DNA of 64,000 nucleotides from contig JACZZP010000026.1 of NCBI GenBank assembly GCA_015183035.1, positions 35,879 to 99,878 of the forward strand. The letters are read 5' to 3'. Below the pieces are notes generated by a model. The model had not been told where the DNA came from. It did not search any database and was given only the letters and a program-made list of their open reading frames with translations. This DNA is from Meloidogyne chitwoodi. Taxonomy: Eukaryota; Nematoda; Chromadorea; Rhabditida; Meloidogynidae. Positions 31,560-44,174 of the stretch are shown here, in pieces; position 1 is the stretch's first letter; every line of letters starts with the position of its first letter. The position numbers and the translations under genes were made by a program.

Positions 31560-33170
31560 TGTAATTTATTTATTAACTGAAAATCTCCTTTTATTTGACG
31601 TATCAGGGACTTCTTTTTTTTAAAAAAAATGTATTATTTTTAGTAAAATGGCATTTTGTAAACATAATCTCCAAAAATAAACTCTTTAATTAATTAAAAT
31701 AAATTCTCTAAAAGTGTCTTTTGGTGGCCCAACTACAATTCTAAATTAAAAAAATATATACTATATTAAAATATACTAATATTAAAAGATATCAGTTAGA
31801 CTAAATAAAATTTGACCGAACTGGCAAGTTTACAAATTGTTTACGATCTATTGGGTTTCGATCTTCTGGGGAGGACCCAACTTTTTAAATAAGAAACTAA
31901 TAGTTGCTATTCTATTAAAAATACATATTTTATTTTTGTTTTTTAGTTTAAAAAAAATAAAAGTAATAATTTTGTTTATCATTTTTAGAAAATAGTTAAG
32001 TGATGAGAGTTGTTCTTTTCGGTATTTTTCCATCCTTTTTATATCAGCTTCATTGAATTAGATTTTTTATAAAATTTACCAAACATAAAATTAACTGTTT
32101 ACTTATTGTCATTGTTGGTTGAGTGGTTAAAGCATTAGTTTCCGCTCTTATGTGGAAGGTTCGAATGCTATGAATAGGAAGCTACTGAAAATTGTTTTCT
32201 TTTTATTTCATTTGTTTTGTTATTTTCTTAAAATTTTTAGAAAATATTTTTGATTTTATAGTTTCATTAGAGTTGAGAAAATAATTGTTAAATGTCCCAA
32301 AGGCCAAAAAATTTAATAACTTCGACTACAAGGAAAAAAAAAATAATATTTTGTATTTGATATAAAATAAAATTTAAAAAATTGGAAAAAATTATTACTG
32401 AGACAAAAACGACCGAGTTGATATAGCAACAGACAGTTAAGCGCAGACTTCCAATCGCGAACATTTAGGCTTGATTTTTTTTATGTTTTTGCTAAATATG
32501 TTAATATACAACATCTAAATTTTGAAAATAATTTTTTGGCATTTTTAGAGTATTTTTAAAGCATTTAAATAATAAAATTTATTTTATTTGTTTTATTTAC
32601 ACAAGCCAACCATTTAATTTTTCCAATAAATCAAAATTTTTAAAATAGTATGAATATACATATATGCATAAATATATATTAAACTAAACGTAAAACATTA
32701 TATATAATATTTTAACTCTACACATTTTTAATCAATTTAATTATTAGAAAATTTATAAAATAAAAGCTGAAAAAATTGCTTTATAATAAATATTCTGGCT
32801 GTTAAATATAATTGATTAATATTCTGATTTTTTAAAATTAATCTGATGAATATTCTGATTTTTTTTAAATAATTCTGATTAATATTCTGATTTTTTAAAA
32901 ATAATTATAATTAATATTCTGATTTTTAAAAATTAATTCTGATAAAATAACGAGTTTTTATCTTTACTCTAATAACTGTTGGCGTTATGTAATAAATTTT
33001 ATGGAAAAAGTCAAAATGTATAAATTTAAAATTTCTAAAATTAATTAAAGGAAAAGTTAAAATTTTCTAGGTTAATATTCTCGCTTCATCAATTTTATTC
33101 GATTGTTTCGTTTTAACCGCAAAACCTTTTCTTTAATTTATTAATTTTCAGCTTTTTCTAAGCATTATTT
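31560..33170. other. Intergenic region between the zinc-finger gene and ERp44
   Basis: No gene found. It holds a tRNA-like segment (32112-32168) and a cluster of imperfect ATTAATATTCTGATTTTTTA repeats at about 32785-32945. The upstream sequence near 33061-33176 is likely the ERp44 promoter and 5' leader. Confidence 0.5.
32112..32168 (+). other. tRNA-like segment
   Basis: A-box-like TTGGTTGAGTGGTTAAAGC and B-box-like AGGTTCGAATGCT are spaced about 30 bases apart. Stem pairing is poor. Likely a tRNA pseudogene or SINE head. Confidence 0.4.
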
Positions 33171-33176
33171 AATATA

Positions 33177-35275
33177 ATGGCTTTATTTTGGTTAAATAAA
33201 TATTTTTCTTTATTTCTCTTTTCTTTATTATTGTGTATATATCGATCATTACAACAAGATGCAGGTCAAGTATCTATGCCTAATATTGTTCCAACTCAAC
33301 ACAAAGTTGGTATTACTGAATTAAATATGCAAAATTTGGAATTAGTGTTAAGAAGTGCTCAGGTTTTCTTTTTTTAAACATTTTTTAGTTATTTTTTATT
33401 TAAAATACACAGATTGTCTTTGTTGCATTTTGTGCAGATTGGTGTCCTTTTAGTAGACGATTAAAACCTATTTTTGAAGAAGCTGCAGTTAAATGGCATG
33501 ATAACAATCCTAATAGGTTTTTTTAATTTTATTATAAATAAGGGTATAGTTATAAAAAAACATGGAATATATTTTGTATTTTTTAGTGGTAAATAAGATT
33601 TAAAGAGTAATATATAAATTGATGTAATTTAAAAAAATAAATAAAATATTGGAAGGAAAAGAATTAGAAGAACCTATAATTTTGAAGATTTGTAAAAAAA
33701 TAATTTTTTCAAACAATTGAAAATTTGGGTAAAAATTAGAAGAAAAATTCCTATCATTCTTCCCTGGTATTTTTTTGTTTTTAAGTTAAACTCTTTTAAC
33801 TAATTTTTTTAATTTTATAGTAGTGTTGTCTGGGCTTTAGTTGACAGTGTTGCACAAGCAGACGTTGCTGATAAATATTTTGTTAATAAATATCCAACAA
33901 TGAAGGTTTATTTAAGTTTAATTTTATATTTATTTTTTAGGTTTTTATCAATGGAGAGCTTATTAAAAATGAATATAGGTTTAAGATTATTTTTTGTTAA
34001 TTTTATATTTTTGTTTTATTTAATAAGATTAAAAAAAAATTTTTAGGAGCACGAGATCTGTCGAGGCATTAATCGAATTTGTTCGTAAACAATTACAAGT
34101 CAGCATAAACGAGTTCCCAACATTAGAGTATCTCAACGGTGCAATAAATTCAGAAAAGAGGAATATAATTGCTTATTTTCACTGTAGGGATTGTGTTGAA
34201 TATCAAAATTTTCAGGTTTTTTTAATTTTAATTGATTTATAAATTTTATTTTTTAAAGAAAATTGCTGCTCTTTTGCGGGATGATTGTGCTTTTTGGGTT
34301 GGTAATGATGCTGCTCTGTCTGCTATTAAAGAAAATATGATTTCTTTTCGTGATCCTAATACCCACGATGAACAGAAGGTTTTTTTACTTTTAATTTACA
34401 TAAAAAATTTTCGGCTTCTTGATCTAATTTTTCATTCCAAAATATAAAAAAAAATTTTTAAGTTTATTGGAAATTTTGCTGACTATGAATTCATCAAAAG
34501 TTGGTTAACCGACAAATGCATTCCTCTTGTAAGAGAAGTAACCTTTGAAAATGTTGAAGAATTGACTGAAGAAGGACTGCCTTTCCTTATTCTTTTTCGT
34601 GATCCAAATGATCGAGAACAAGAAAAAATGTTTACTGAAACGGTTTAAATTTTTCTAAATTAATTTTATCAATTTTAAGGTTGCCCGTGAATTGTATGAC
34701 CAAAAAACTGCTGTAAATGCTTTACTTGCTGACGGTTTTTTTAATTTAAAAATTTTTTTAAATTAATTAATTTATATTTTTTAAGGATTTAAATTTGCTC
34801 ATCCGCTCAAACATATGGGTAAAACTGCAAAGGATCTCCCAATTTTAGCTATTGACTCTTTTCAACAGTAAAATTTTTAATAATTTTTGATTTTTATTTT
34901 TTAATTTTAGTATGTTTTTGTTTGAAAAAATGGACGAATTGCACACACCTGGAAAATTAAGACAGGTTTTTTTAAATTTTATTTTTACTTATTTTTAAAA
35001 ATTTTAAGTTTGTAATGGACTTACATTCCGGAGAACTTCACAAAAAATTCCACGAAACCTTGGACGAAAAAATTGCCGAAATTCAAAAGAAGGCGCTTGA
35101 ACAGCTTAACCAAGATTTTGGTAGTCCTCCTGCTATTGATGAAGGAGTTGAAAAAGATTCTGGTGCAAAACCTCCCTCAATTATGCCAAAAGATACAACT
35201 CCAGTGCCTTCAATATTTAAAGAGTTGAAGCCATCAGATAAGCGTTATTCTATTTTGCAGAAGACTGAGCTATAA
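33177..35275 (+). CDS. ERP44: ERp44 homologue (ER thioredoxin-family retention protein)
   Basis: Multi-exon gene from the ATG at 33177. The protein has a signal peptide (LFLFSLLLCIYRSLQQ), then a thioredoxin a-domain with VAFCADWCPFSRRLKPIF, where the active site is CPFS (CXXS, the ERp44 pattern). It continues SSVVWALVDSVAQADVAD, KYPTMKVFINGELIKNEYR, two redox-inactive thioredoxin folds (FHCRDCVEYQNFQ, LPFLILFRDPNDREQEKMF) and an acidic tail. The last four residues are KTEL, a KDEL-like retrieval signal. ERp44 holds unassembled secretory clients by mixed disulfides and returns them from Golgi to ER. Introns are 35-310 bases and all junctions keep frame. Confidence 0.9.
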
Positions 35276-35279
35276 TTTT

Positions 35280-36390
35280 TTTTAAAAGAGTTATTTTATT
35301 TAATTAATTTGGGGCCTTTATATATATAATTTTATTTAAAAACACGTGTCTTCCTATGGTATTTTTAAAATAATTGTGGATATTAAAAATTTCAGAATAT
35401 TCTGATTTTCAGTTCAACAATTATGATTTTTTAAATTTTGTATTATCAGAATTCTGGTTTTTATATATTAAAATTCTGGTTTTTAATTATAAAAATTCTG
35501 ATTTTAAATTATCAGTATTCTGGTTTCAAATTGTTATAATTCTGGTTTTTACAATATCAGAATTCTGATTTTAAAATATCAAAATTCTTTTACAATGCCA
35601 TAATTCTGGTTTTATAATTTCTGATTTTTTAAAATTATACATATATCCACAATTATATATAGTACATACTATCTATTATTGCCTTATATTCAGCTAGTAT
35701 TGAGTTAAAAAATTACCAATATAAAATTAATTATTCATGTAATTATTAAATAAAAAAATACATAATATTATACCAAAGTATTATTATTCTGTGATTGTAT
35801 TAGTGTGTTTTTCTGCTTAAAATTTAATATTTATATATTTATTCTGCTTTTCTTTCTTTTTTAGAAATCAATTAATTATAATCTACCTAATATATCTGGC
35901 GTTAACGATTCCAAAAATTATTTTTTGTTTGGGGATTTACGCATATTTATTCCTTCCTTTCTTTATTTTTTTTAGTTTATTACACTCCAAACATTCTATT
36001 TAAAAATTTATTTTTATTTTTTTTGCCGGTTATTTGTGACTTTTTTTGTTTCTGGGATTTTAATACAATTTGAACTCTTTTAGTAATTTTGAAGAGATTA
36101 ATAGAGGATTTTTTAAGATATTAATAGAGAAGAGTTCAATTGTACATAAATATTTGAATTTTCTTTTTACTTATTGATTATTCACTAAATCTTTTTTTTA
36201 GTTATAAAGTTAGCGATGACTGTTAAAAAAATTGATTATTTTTTACAAGAATGAATTATTTCCTTCAATTATTTTTAATTTTTTAAATTATTTTTTTTTA
36301 ATTATTTAAAGGATACAAGAAGGAAAATATCATGTCTTTATTCACCAATTTTCTTTAATATTTTTTACAGGATTTTTTTTTTAATTTTAA
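35280..36390. other. Intergenic region with ATTCTGATTTT repeats
   Basis: No gene found. At about 35385-35640 there are more than ten imperfect copies of AATTCTGGTTTT or AATTCTGATTTT, which keep a chance frame open. Similar clusters occur near 22545-22850, 32785-32945, 53770-53890 and 55720-55985. Confidence 0.6.
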
Positions 36391-36393
36391 AAA

Positions 36394-37998
36394 ATGAGAC
36401 AACGAAAAACAACAAAATCTGCTACTACTACTAATAATAAACTTTCAGTATCACCATCAAAAAAAAATTCTACTAATATTACTAACACCAATATTGCTTT
36501 AGAAGACGATCCTTCTGTTTTACAAATTAATGCATGTACAGAACAAATTTCTGGAAAGGTGATTTTTTTTCGAAGGTCAAAACGAATTTTGGTGTCAAAA
36601 TGGGAAACAAATTGATTTATTACATAATGCCAAAATCTATTTAAAAAATCGATAAAATTAATTTGTTAATTTTTGGCGCCAAAAGTATTTTTCGGGTCAA
36701 TCAAAAAATAATTTATTTTTTCTATTACAATTATTTTATTTTAATTTTGTAGATGTTAAGACTTCAACCAAAACATCAAAAAGTAAATGAATCATTGCGT
36801 GCAATTCGTTCTCAAGGAGGGCGTTTACTTGGAAATAGTTCAAAAATAAGCCAAAATTCAAAGGCTAAATTGCTTGCTTTATATCAAACAGCTCAAAAAC
36901 AATGTATTAGTGAACATTCAACAATAATGCAATTACTTGATAATATTAAGGTTTTTTATAAATAAAAATTGAAAAAAGAAACAAAATTTCAAATTTTTTT
37001 AAAAAATTAGTTTCCAGACTGTTCGACAGTTACGTTTAAAACAACGAATGGCAGACAAATTGTCGCGAGGTTCTCTTATGATTTTGTTAACACAACATGC
37101 CACTACATTGCCTTTATATGTTGGATCTTTTGAAGGACATCCCCCACCTCTTGTTGGAGCAATTCCTCGGTTAGTTAGTGAACCCATTTCTGTTGGACAC
37201 TTTGTTGCTGCATTTATTGAAGACATTTGGATTCTTGGTGAAGTGAAGGTTTTCTTTTTTTATTAAATGGGACAATTGAGTCGGAGATTATTTAGATGAA
37301 ATTGTGGGGGAAATTTTTCGAAAAAATTCTGGAGGTTTATTTAGATATTTTAACAACTGAGTGAGTCGCCGAAACTTTAAAAATATGATTTTTAATTTAG
37401 GCCCATTTACCCACTGTTTCCGGCATCAAATATTCAATTAGGGATATTGACGATGATGTTGAAGAAGAAGGTACCACTTGTGGAATATTAGCTTCTAGTA
37501 GCAGTTCTAACAGCAACAATGAAAAACTTGTAACTATCTCTTCTAATAGAGTTATTCCCTTGCCACATTATCGAGCTGATCCTCGACGTCATGGACATGC
37601 TTTGTTTCCAAAGGGATCGATTGTATTGGCACTTTATCCTCAAACAACTTGTTTCTATAAAGGAATTGTAGAAACACCGCCAAGTGGGCCTAATGATGAT
37701 TATTTGTAGGTATTATATTTTTAATTAAGGGTGTAAAATGTGGTCAAAATGTTTGTTGACCATTTTTTAATTTTGACTTTTGAAAAAAATTTATTTAATT
37801 TTTAGAATAGCTTTTGAAGACTCAACATTTTCCACCGGATATTCTCCAACACTTCCAGTACCCCAATTTTATGTTCTAACCTTTCGAGATGTTTCATCGC
37901 CTACAATTTGCTCGTATTTTAGTAAAAATAAAAGAAAAAGAACTTTATCTCCAGAAAAGACAGAAGAAACGTCTTCTTCCTCTACTGACAAAAAATAG
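36394..37998 (+). CDS. SGF29: SGF29-type SAGA subunit, tandem Tudor domain
   Basis: Exons 36394-36558, 36753-36950, 37018-37248, 37401-37705 and 37806-37998 join in frame. The N-terminal part is basic and then coiled (QTAQKQCISEHSTIMQLLDN). The C-terminal half has the paired Tudor repeats: VGHFVAAFIEDIWILGEVK, HALFPKGSIVLALYPQTTCF, then YKGIVETPPSG, LIAFEDSTFS and VPQFYVLTF. The ALYP..T..FY motif and the following acidic strand are typical of the H3K4me3-binding SGF29 domain. It serves in SAGA/ATAC histone acetyltransferase complexes in the nucleus. The tail is Lys/Ser-rich. Confidence 0.85.
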
Positions 37999-38130
37999 GT
38001 AAAATAAACTTTTATTTTCAATAAAAAAAATTTTTTTTGCTGAATTGCCGTCTCTAAAATTGTTTGTAATATAACTGATTATCAATTTATTCTTGATTTT
38101 AATAAAAATAATTATTAAAAAAAAATATTT

Positions 38131-38584
38131 TTATTTTCGTCCAAGTCCAATTAATGCTAAATGAAAACGTCCATTTTCCATATTTGGTTGATCATCTAAA
38201 GAGCTTTGAATTTTTTGTGACCGTTTTCCTAGTCCAATATGCCTCCATGCTGGATCGAAGCGTCGAACTATTTGTGGCTCGAATAATTCGTTAAACAATC
38301 TTGAGGTTAAACGTTCGCCAATTAAATTGTTAGAGGCTAAAAAGTGTTTGTAAGTTAATGTTTAGATTCAAGTTTATTTAAATGTTTAGATTTTCAAGTT
38401 TATTTAAATGCTTAGATTTTCAAGTTTATTTAAATGTTTAGATTCAAGTTTATTTAAAAGTTTAGATTTTCAAGTTTATTTAAATGTTTATATTAAAGTT
38501 TATTTAAAACTTACGATAAGCTCTAACATTGTTTGAAAACTGTAAACTAACTACTAATAAAATCGTCAGAATAATTCTTTTCAT
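38131..38584 (-). CDS. Putative amidated neuropeptide precursor (91 aa)
   Basis: Two exons, 38584-38515 and 38336-38131, join in frame (276 bases). The protein begins with a signal peptide (MKRIILTILLVVSLQF, cleavage likely after VRA). The rest is short and lacks Cys. Two segments end alike: after an RR comes FDPAWRHIGLG followed by KR, and after GR comes FHLALIGLG followed by RK at the C terminus. A Gly before a dibasic site is the usual amidation/processing signal, so two peptides ending in -IGL-amide are predicted. I do not recognise the NLP family. It lies convergent with SGF29. Confidence 0.6.
38360..38500. repeat. AAGTTTATTTAAATG interspersed repeat cluster
   Basis: About five imperfect copies of TTTTCAAGTTTATTTAAATG within the neuropeptide-gene intron. 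The same unit clusters at about 48730-48850 and 51505-51680, and inverted at 50640-50725. Confidence 0.75.
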
Positions 38585-39161
38585 TATTTTGTTTGTGTTG
38601 GTTGCTAAATGAATTAATTTTTCACATAATGATTAAGGGGGAAAGCTTTAAAAAAACTTGACACTTTTTTTACTTTAATATATATCCTCCCTTCTAAATT
38701 ATCAGTTATATATTATTGAATATATCCGGTTAAGGACAAAAGAATAACGTCAATAAAGAGAGAGAAGGTGGCCGTTCAAGCCTTTTAACAAAAAGCAAAT
38801 ATAAGCGTGGGCAAATTTTAAAAAAGTAAACTTAATGATAGGCTTTGAAGAATACCTGGTAAAATAAAGCGAAAGAAATATAATTTTTTTCAAAAAAGGT
38901 AGCATTTACGTAGCAACAATTTTTGTCACTCTAAGAGATGTTAAAAACATTTTTATCAAATTTAGAATTTTTAAAAATAATTTTTTTAATTTTAAAAATA
39001 ATAATGATGTTATATTGGGAAAATAAGAATGATGTAAATTTTATTTTTCCAAAAATAATTTTTAAAAAATAATTACCTATTTTTTCGAAAAGTTTTTTTT
39101 TATTAAATTTATCTAATTTTTAAAATATACAACAAAAACAGTGTAGAAATCGTTTCTTTTT
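38585..39161. other. Intergenic region between the neuropeptide gene and ECSIT
   Basis: AT-rich. It should contain the neuropeptide promoter and the ECSIT 3' end. No gene or repeat stands out. Confidence 0.5.
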
Positions 39162-40617
39162 TTATCCTGCTGAATCTCTTTGAAATTTGAAAACTCCTTT
39201 TTGGATTTGTTTCAGTCGGAATACAACACTAATATTATATAACCTTTTATTTTCCTCGTGTAAATGATTGAGCCTATATAGAAAGAAAATTAATTTAAAA
39301 TTTTAGATAAAAACAAACCAAACAGATGCATATTCATTACTGTGAATGCCTAAAATCGCCAATGCCAAAGTTGTTTGGTCAGATTGTTGATGAACATTTA
39401 TTCTTGGACCTTCGTCCCATAAACGCTTGTGCAATTCTTCTGGAGTGTCAACATTGAATGCAGTACGTAAATCTAAAAACTCTTCGTCTTCACTGATGGT
39501 TGGTGGTGCACTCAGTACGAGATAATGTAACTAAATTGATAATTTGTCTATTTTTTGGAATATTAATTTATATACCATACGCTCCCTAACCCAAACACGA
39601 AATGGCCCGTCCACATAGCAAGTACAATCGTCTGGTAAATCCCAAATTAATTTCTTTTGTAAAGGACTCTGTGCACTAACAACCCAATTATAACGATCCT
39701 GAACTTCAAGAAATGGGCCCTTAGAAATTTAAAATTTATTTTAAATAATAAGCTTTGATAAAATTTAAACCTTAAAACTTGTTATTTGAGTGCCTGCATC
39801 TCTACACATTGTTTTTAGTGCAACACGTGCTAATTCCACATCCATAAGTTTTTTTCCTTCTACTAAACGTCTGTCTAGATAACTGAAATAAAAATAAAAT
39901 TTTTTTATAAAAATTAAAAAATTACTTATTTGTGTATTTTAATTTTGGCAGCCAATATAATTGTCTTTTAACTTTTTTTGTCGCATAGCCCCAGGCGCCA
40001 AAACGGCTAACCATTATATCATGCAATTCTTTATCCGGAATAACTCCTTTTATGAAAATAAAAATTAAAAAAATATATAATTTAATTTACCATTTCTTTC
40101 CATTTCGTCCAACAACTTTATTGCACATTCCTGGTGCAGAGGGAAATGCCAAAATGCTCTCTGACAAAAAATTTGAATATTTCCCAAAATATTTTAACCT
40201 GTAGCGGATTCTCTGGTACAAGATCTCCTTCAGGAAACACTTTCAATAATTCCTTGTAGACTTCCAAATCCTTCTGAACACCAAATGCTTGAAGATTTGT
40301 CCTACCCGCATTAATAAACTCTACTTGTCCACCTCCTCTTTTTCCTCTAGATGCGATGAATTGTTCTAAATTCTAAACATTAATTGAAATTATATATTAT
40401 AAATAAAATAACTAATGAGTAGTAGAAATGCTTCCTTTGTTTTATCTACAACATCACTTTCTTTTTGAAAATATTCGTCCCAAATCATTAAATGTGTTTT
40501 CTTTAAATTCGGTTCAGTGCAATATGTGTTGGATTGAAAAACCCTCAAATAAATCAATTTTTCTCTTTTCAAAAAAAGACATTGCTTTGAATTTCTAATA
40601 AATAAAGATTTAAGCAT
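39162..40617 (-). CDS. ECSIT: ECSIT homologue (mitochondrial complex I assembly)
   Basis: Exons run from the ATG at 40617 (MLKSLFIRNSKQCLFLKREK, a basic, Ser-bearing probable mitochondrial presequence) to the stop at 39162. The first ATG in the open frame (40671) is less likely. Family pieces follow in order: LQAFGVQKDLEVYKELLKVF, then FPEGDLVPENPLQ, RAFWHFPLHQECAIKLLDEM, VSRFGAWGYATKKVKRQLYW, LPKLKYTNK and a C-terminal half with VQDRYNWVVSA. The pentatricopeptide-like order matches ECSIT, which supports complex I assembly with ACAD9/NDUFAF1-type partners and was first described in Toll signalling. The 5' end faces wsp-1 about 600 bases away. Confidence 0.85.
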
Positions 40618-41223
40618 CAATCTAAAATAGATATTTAAAATTAATTTTATATATAAAAAATCGCCAGTCAAAATTAAATAAAAAACAAATCAAAGAGAAT
40701 CTAAAATTAGACTCATTTTGGTATTTTAAACAATTCTCTACAATTTGGCGTTTTGAAACTTTTCGTATGATAACCTTTCAAAATGGTAAATTTCTTATTA
40801 TCAAAACAAAACATCTAATCCGTGGCTGTTGTTTCTTCTTCTTCCTTTCTATGCTTTTTTGTTTTTATTATTTTCCCTTCAAGCATTTTTGAACTTATTC
40901 TTCATCTCAAAACAATTTTCTTTTTGCTAATTTTATATAATCAATCATAAAAAAGACAAATGTTCATCATTAATGACTCATTCTTTTCCAAATCATTATT
41001 GTTTATTCATTACACATTTTGATTATCTTAGATTGTCACGTTTATTTTTTAGTTTTATTTAACACATTTGATTTTACACTTATTCATGTTTATTATTTAA
41101 AATACATATCTTTGAATTTTTCACATTTTTGCCAAAAATATATATTTTTATATTGTGTTTCATACAAAAACTCTTTAGTGGTTCCTTTTATTTGATTCTT
41201 TTCAAATATTTTTTCAAGTACAA
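40618..41223. promoter_or_regulatory. Divergent promoter region between ECSIT and WASP
   Basis: This ~600-base gap separates two start codons facing away from each other, so both promoters must be here. No individual element is identifiable by eye. Confidence 0.4.
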
Positions 41224-43468
41224 ATGTATGTTGCAGCCACAAAACAATATCAACTACATCAACAACCTTCTGTTATTAACGGTGAACGAAAAAAAAGCAA
41301 ACGAGAACGTCCAAAACCAAAAGGCTCATCACTTTGTACAGATGCAGAAAATCAACAACTTTTTCAAGTTTTAGGCCGAGATAGAATTTCTACAGTGGCT
41401 GGTGTTGCTCAATTGTTATATGCCCCTTCTGACAGTCCAACTACGTGGAGAAAGGTTAATGTTGGTTTGGCTGTTTTGACAAAAGATTATGCTAAAAAAC
41501 ATTATTCAATGTGTTTATACGACATTTTGAACCAAAGAATTGTTTGGGAGCAAGTTTTGTAAGTTTTTTTCTTTGGGTTTTTAATGAATAAATTTTTCAA
41601 AATTTAGGTATAAAGATTTCGAAGCTAAATTTTACGAAAAATGTCCTTTACTTGTCTCATTTGAAGGCGATTTGTGTCCGTATGCGCTGAGCTTTTCTGA
41701 TTTTGAAGAGGCTGATAAATTTAAGAAAATATTGGTGATGAGACGTAATAATGATTCTAGAACAGAAGGAGGTTTGTGAATTTAATTTTTTTATATATAT
41801 TATTATTAGTGGTTGATTAATAAAAGGACATTTTGGAAAAATTTTCCACTTTTATTTTTAGCAAAAATTCAAAATCAGCAAAATTATGTGCCTTGTTTTG
41901 CTAATCAATTATCCCCAACTACACCAAATGTAAAAAAATCTAATCAAAATGGCTCAAGTTTTCATCAATTAACAACTGGGATAACAAATGCTGGTGCAGG
42001 TAAAAGTTTAAAATTTTTAATTAAATAAATTAATTAGTTCCTCATCTTGGTTCTACTGTTCAACATTTTTTAACGCCAAAAAAGAAGAAAGGAAAAAAGG
42101 AAAAATATGTTGGAAAACCAATTATTACAAAAGCTGATATTGGCAATCCGACCAATTTTCAGTAATTTTTTTTTTAATTTTTTTTTAATTTTTTCTTAAA
42201 TAATAGACACAAAGTTCATATTGGTTGGGACGCTCTAGGCGGTTTTAATAACGAAAGTCAAGGTCCCCCGATGGATGAAACAGTTTATAGTTTAATTCGT
42301 CAAATTGGACAAAACCCAGATGCAATGAAAAAGAGTGAATTAAAATTTGCAAAAAATTTTGTGAATAGCTGGCAAGGTGAAGCTGAACCAAAAATGTCTT
42401 CTCATGATTTTGGCAGTACAAATCTACATAATACTAATAATAATAATATTGTTGTTAATCATGTTCAGCGTCAACAGGTTTTTTTCTAATTATAGTTAAC
42501 TATTTTTTAAATAAATTTTTTAAGTCAATTTCTATTCCATCTCCTCCACTTTTCACTAATACAAGCTGTCCGCCCTGTCCTCCACCACCACAACGTGTTC
42601 AAGGCGCTTCTTTGGGATTCAACAATAATGCTATTAGACAACAACAGAACACTATTATATCACCTCCACGTCCACAAAATTTGCCTAAAAATATTCAAGC
42701 ACCAAGGGAGAAGCCTCCCCCTCCACCGCCTCCAATTCCTCCTGTGATAAGGCCTAAAGAGGTTTTTTAATATATTTTTAATTTGTTAAAATTGGAGCTA
42801 ACTTTTTGTTAATTTTAGTCATCTCCACCACAACAAGAGAAAAATTCACCAATATCTACAGCAGTAACATCAGGGCCTCCTCCACCACCTCCACCCCCGC
42901 CACCACCACCACCACCTTCACTACTAACTAAACCATCTTTAAAAGAAAATACTAATGTAGAAGATGCTCCCAAAAAACAATCTACTTCAATTAATGATAA
43001 TAGAACGAATTTACTTCAACAAATACAAGAAGGTAAAAATTTGCGTAAAGTTGGACTTCCACCAGAAGATAAAAAGCCAGTGCCTACTAATGCTCCAAAT
43101 TTGAGGGATAGTATGATGGAACAGATAAAGCAAGGAGCAACTTTGAAACATGTATTTTTTTAATTAAAATTATTTAAAAATTATTTTATATAATTTTAGG
43201 TTGATCAATCAACAGTTGAACAAAATCGTCGATCTGCTTGTGGCGGTTTAGAAGATTTTGGAGGAATAGCAGGAGCTTTGGCTAGAGCTTTAGAGGAAAG
43301 GAGGAAGAATATAAAGCCTGACGGTTATTTTTTTTATTAAAATGTGGGAATTCCTTGTTTCCAAATATTGTCTTTGGGCTCTTAATTATTAACCTTTTTT
43401 AAAAAATTTCAGATTCATCTGATTCTGAGAGTGAAAGTACCGGGAGTGAATGGGAAGACAGTTCATAA
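41224..43468 (+). CDS. wsp-1: WASP/N-WASP homologue, Arp2/3 activator
   Basis: Starts MYVAATKQYQLHQQ, then a WH1 domain (WRKVNVGLAVLTKDYAKKHY, IVWEQVLYKDFEAKFYEKCP, FADEA-like ALSFSDFEEADKF). A basic segment KKKKGKKEK precedes the CRIB/GTPase-binding region (HKVHIGWDALGGFN; MDETVYSLIRQIG). Proline-rich runs lie at about 42535-42770 and 42870-42925. WH2 units follow (NLLQQIQEGKNLRKV; SMMEQIKQGATLKH). The end is acidic with a Trp (DSESESTGSEWEDSS), the Arp2/3-binding CA tail. This is the full family order. It nucleates branched actin downstream of Cdc42. About nine exons join in frame; two WH2 motifs are N-WASP-like. Confidence 0.95.
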
Positions 43469-43640
43469 AATAAAAAAATATTTTGTGCGTTTGAATGTGA
43501 GAAGGAGAAATTTGTACATCTAATACTTGAGAATAGTAGTTTACAGACAAAATGTGTTATATTTTTTATTAAAAAACGAAAATTTAAAAAACACAGCAAA
43601 GGATACATACTTAGTTGGAATTATTTTAATTTTATTAAGT

Positions 43641-43713
43641 CACTCTTGGTGCAACGGTTAAGAGTTTAGGTTTACAATAGTTTAGGTTGAAGGTTCGAAT
43701 CCTCTGGGTGTAC
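43641..43713 (+). other. tRNA-like segment
   Basis: CACTCTTGGTGCAACGGTTA (A-box-like) and GAAGGTTCGAATCCTC (B box) are well spaced, and 5' CACTC can pair with 3' GGGTG as an acceptor stem. The anticodon arm around GGTTTACAATAG pairs poorly. Best of the tRNA-like segments here, but still doubtful. Confidence 0.5.
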
Positions 43714-44174
43714 GAACATTTCTATCTTACTCAATTTTATTTCTAGGAAATTTTTAAAGAAAAACAGAAAAGAAATAAATTAAGTAATTTTTAAATGTTT
43801 TTTAATTTAAATTTAATTTGCTGTGTGTCAAAATATTTTTTTATAAAATTCAGAAAGATGCAAAACCCAAAATAAAATTTATTCTACTTTTAGGTCCATT
43901 AATTAATATATTATACACATTTATTCTCACCCAACTTTTTATTTTTTGAGAGAAAAGTTGTGTTCGCTAGTAAAGCGCATGTAGCCCTCTTGCTCAATAT
44001 CACTTAATTTTTAATTAAATATTATAATACTATCACGCTATAATTTAATTAAATAAATATTTTTATTTTTCTTTTATTATTTTTAAATATATTTGATTGT
44101 TTATTTTATTTATTTTTTTCTTTTTAAAATATTTTTTTGTTTTTTTTAATTTAATTTTTATAATAGTTAAATAA

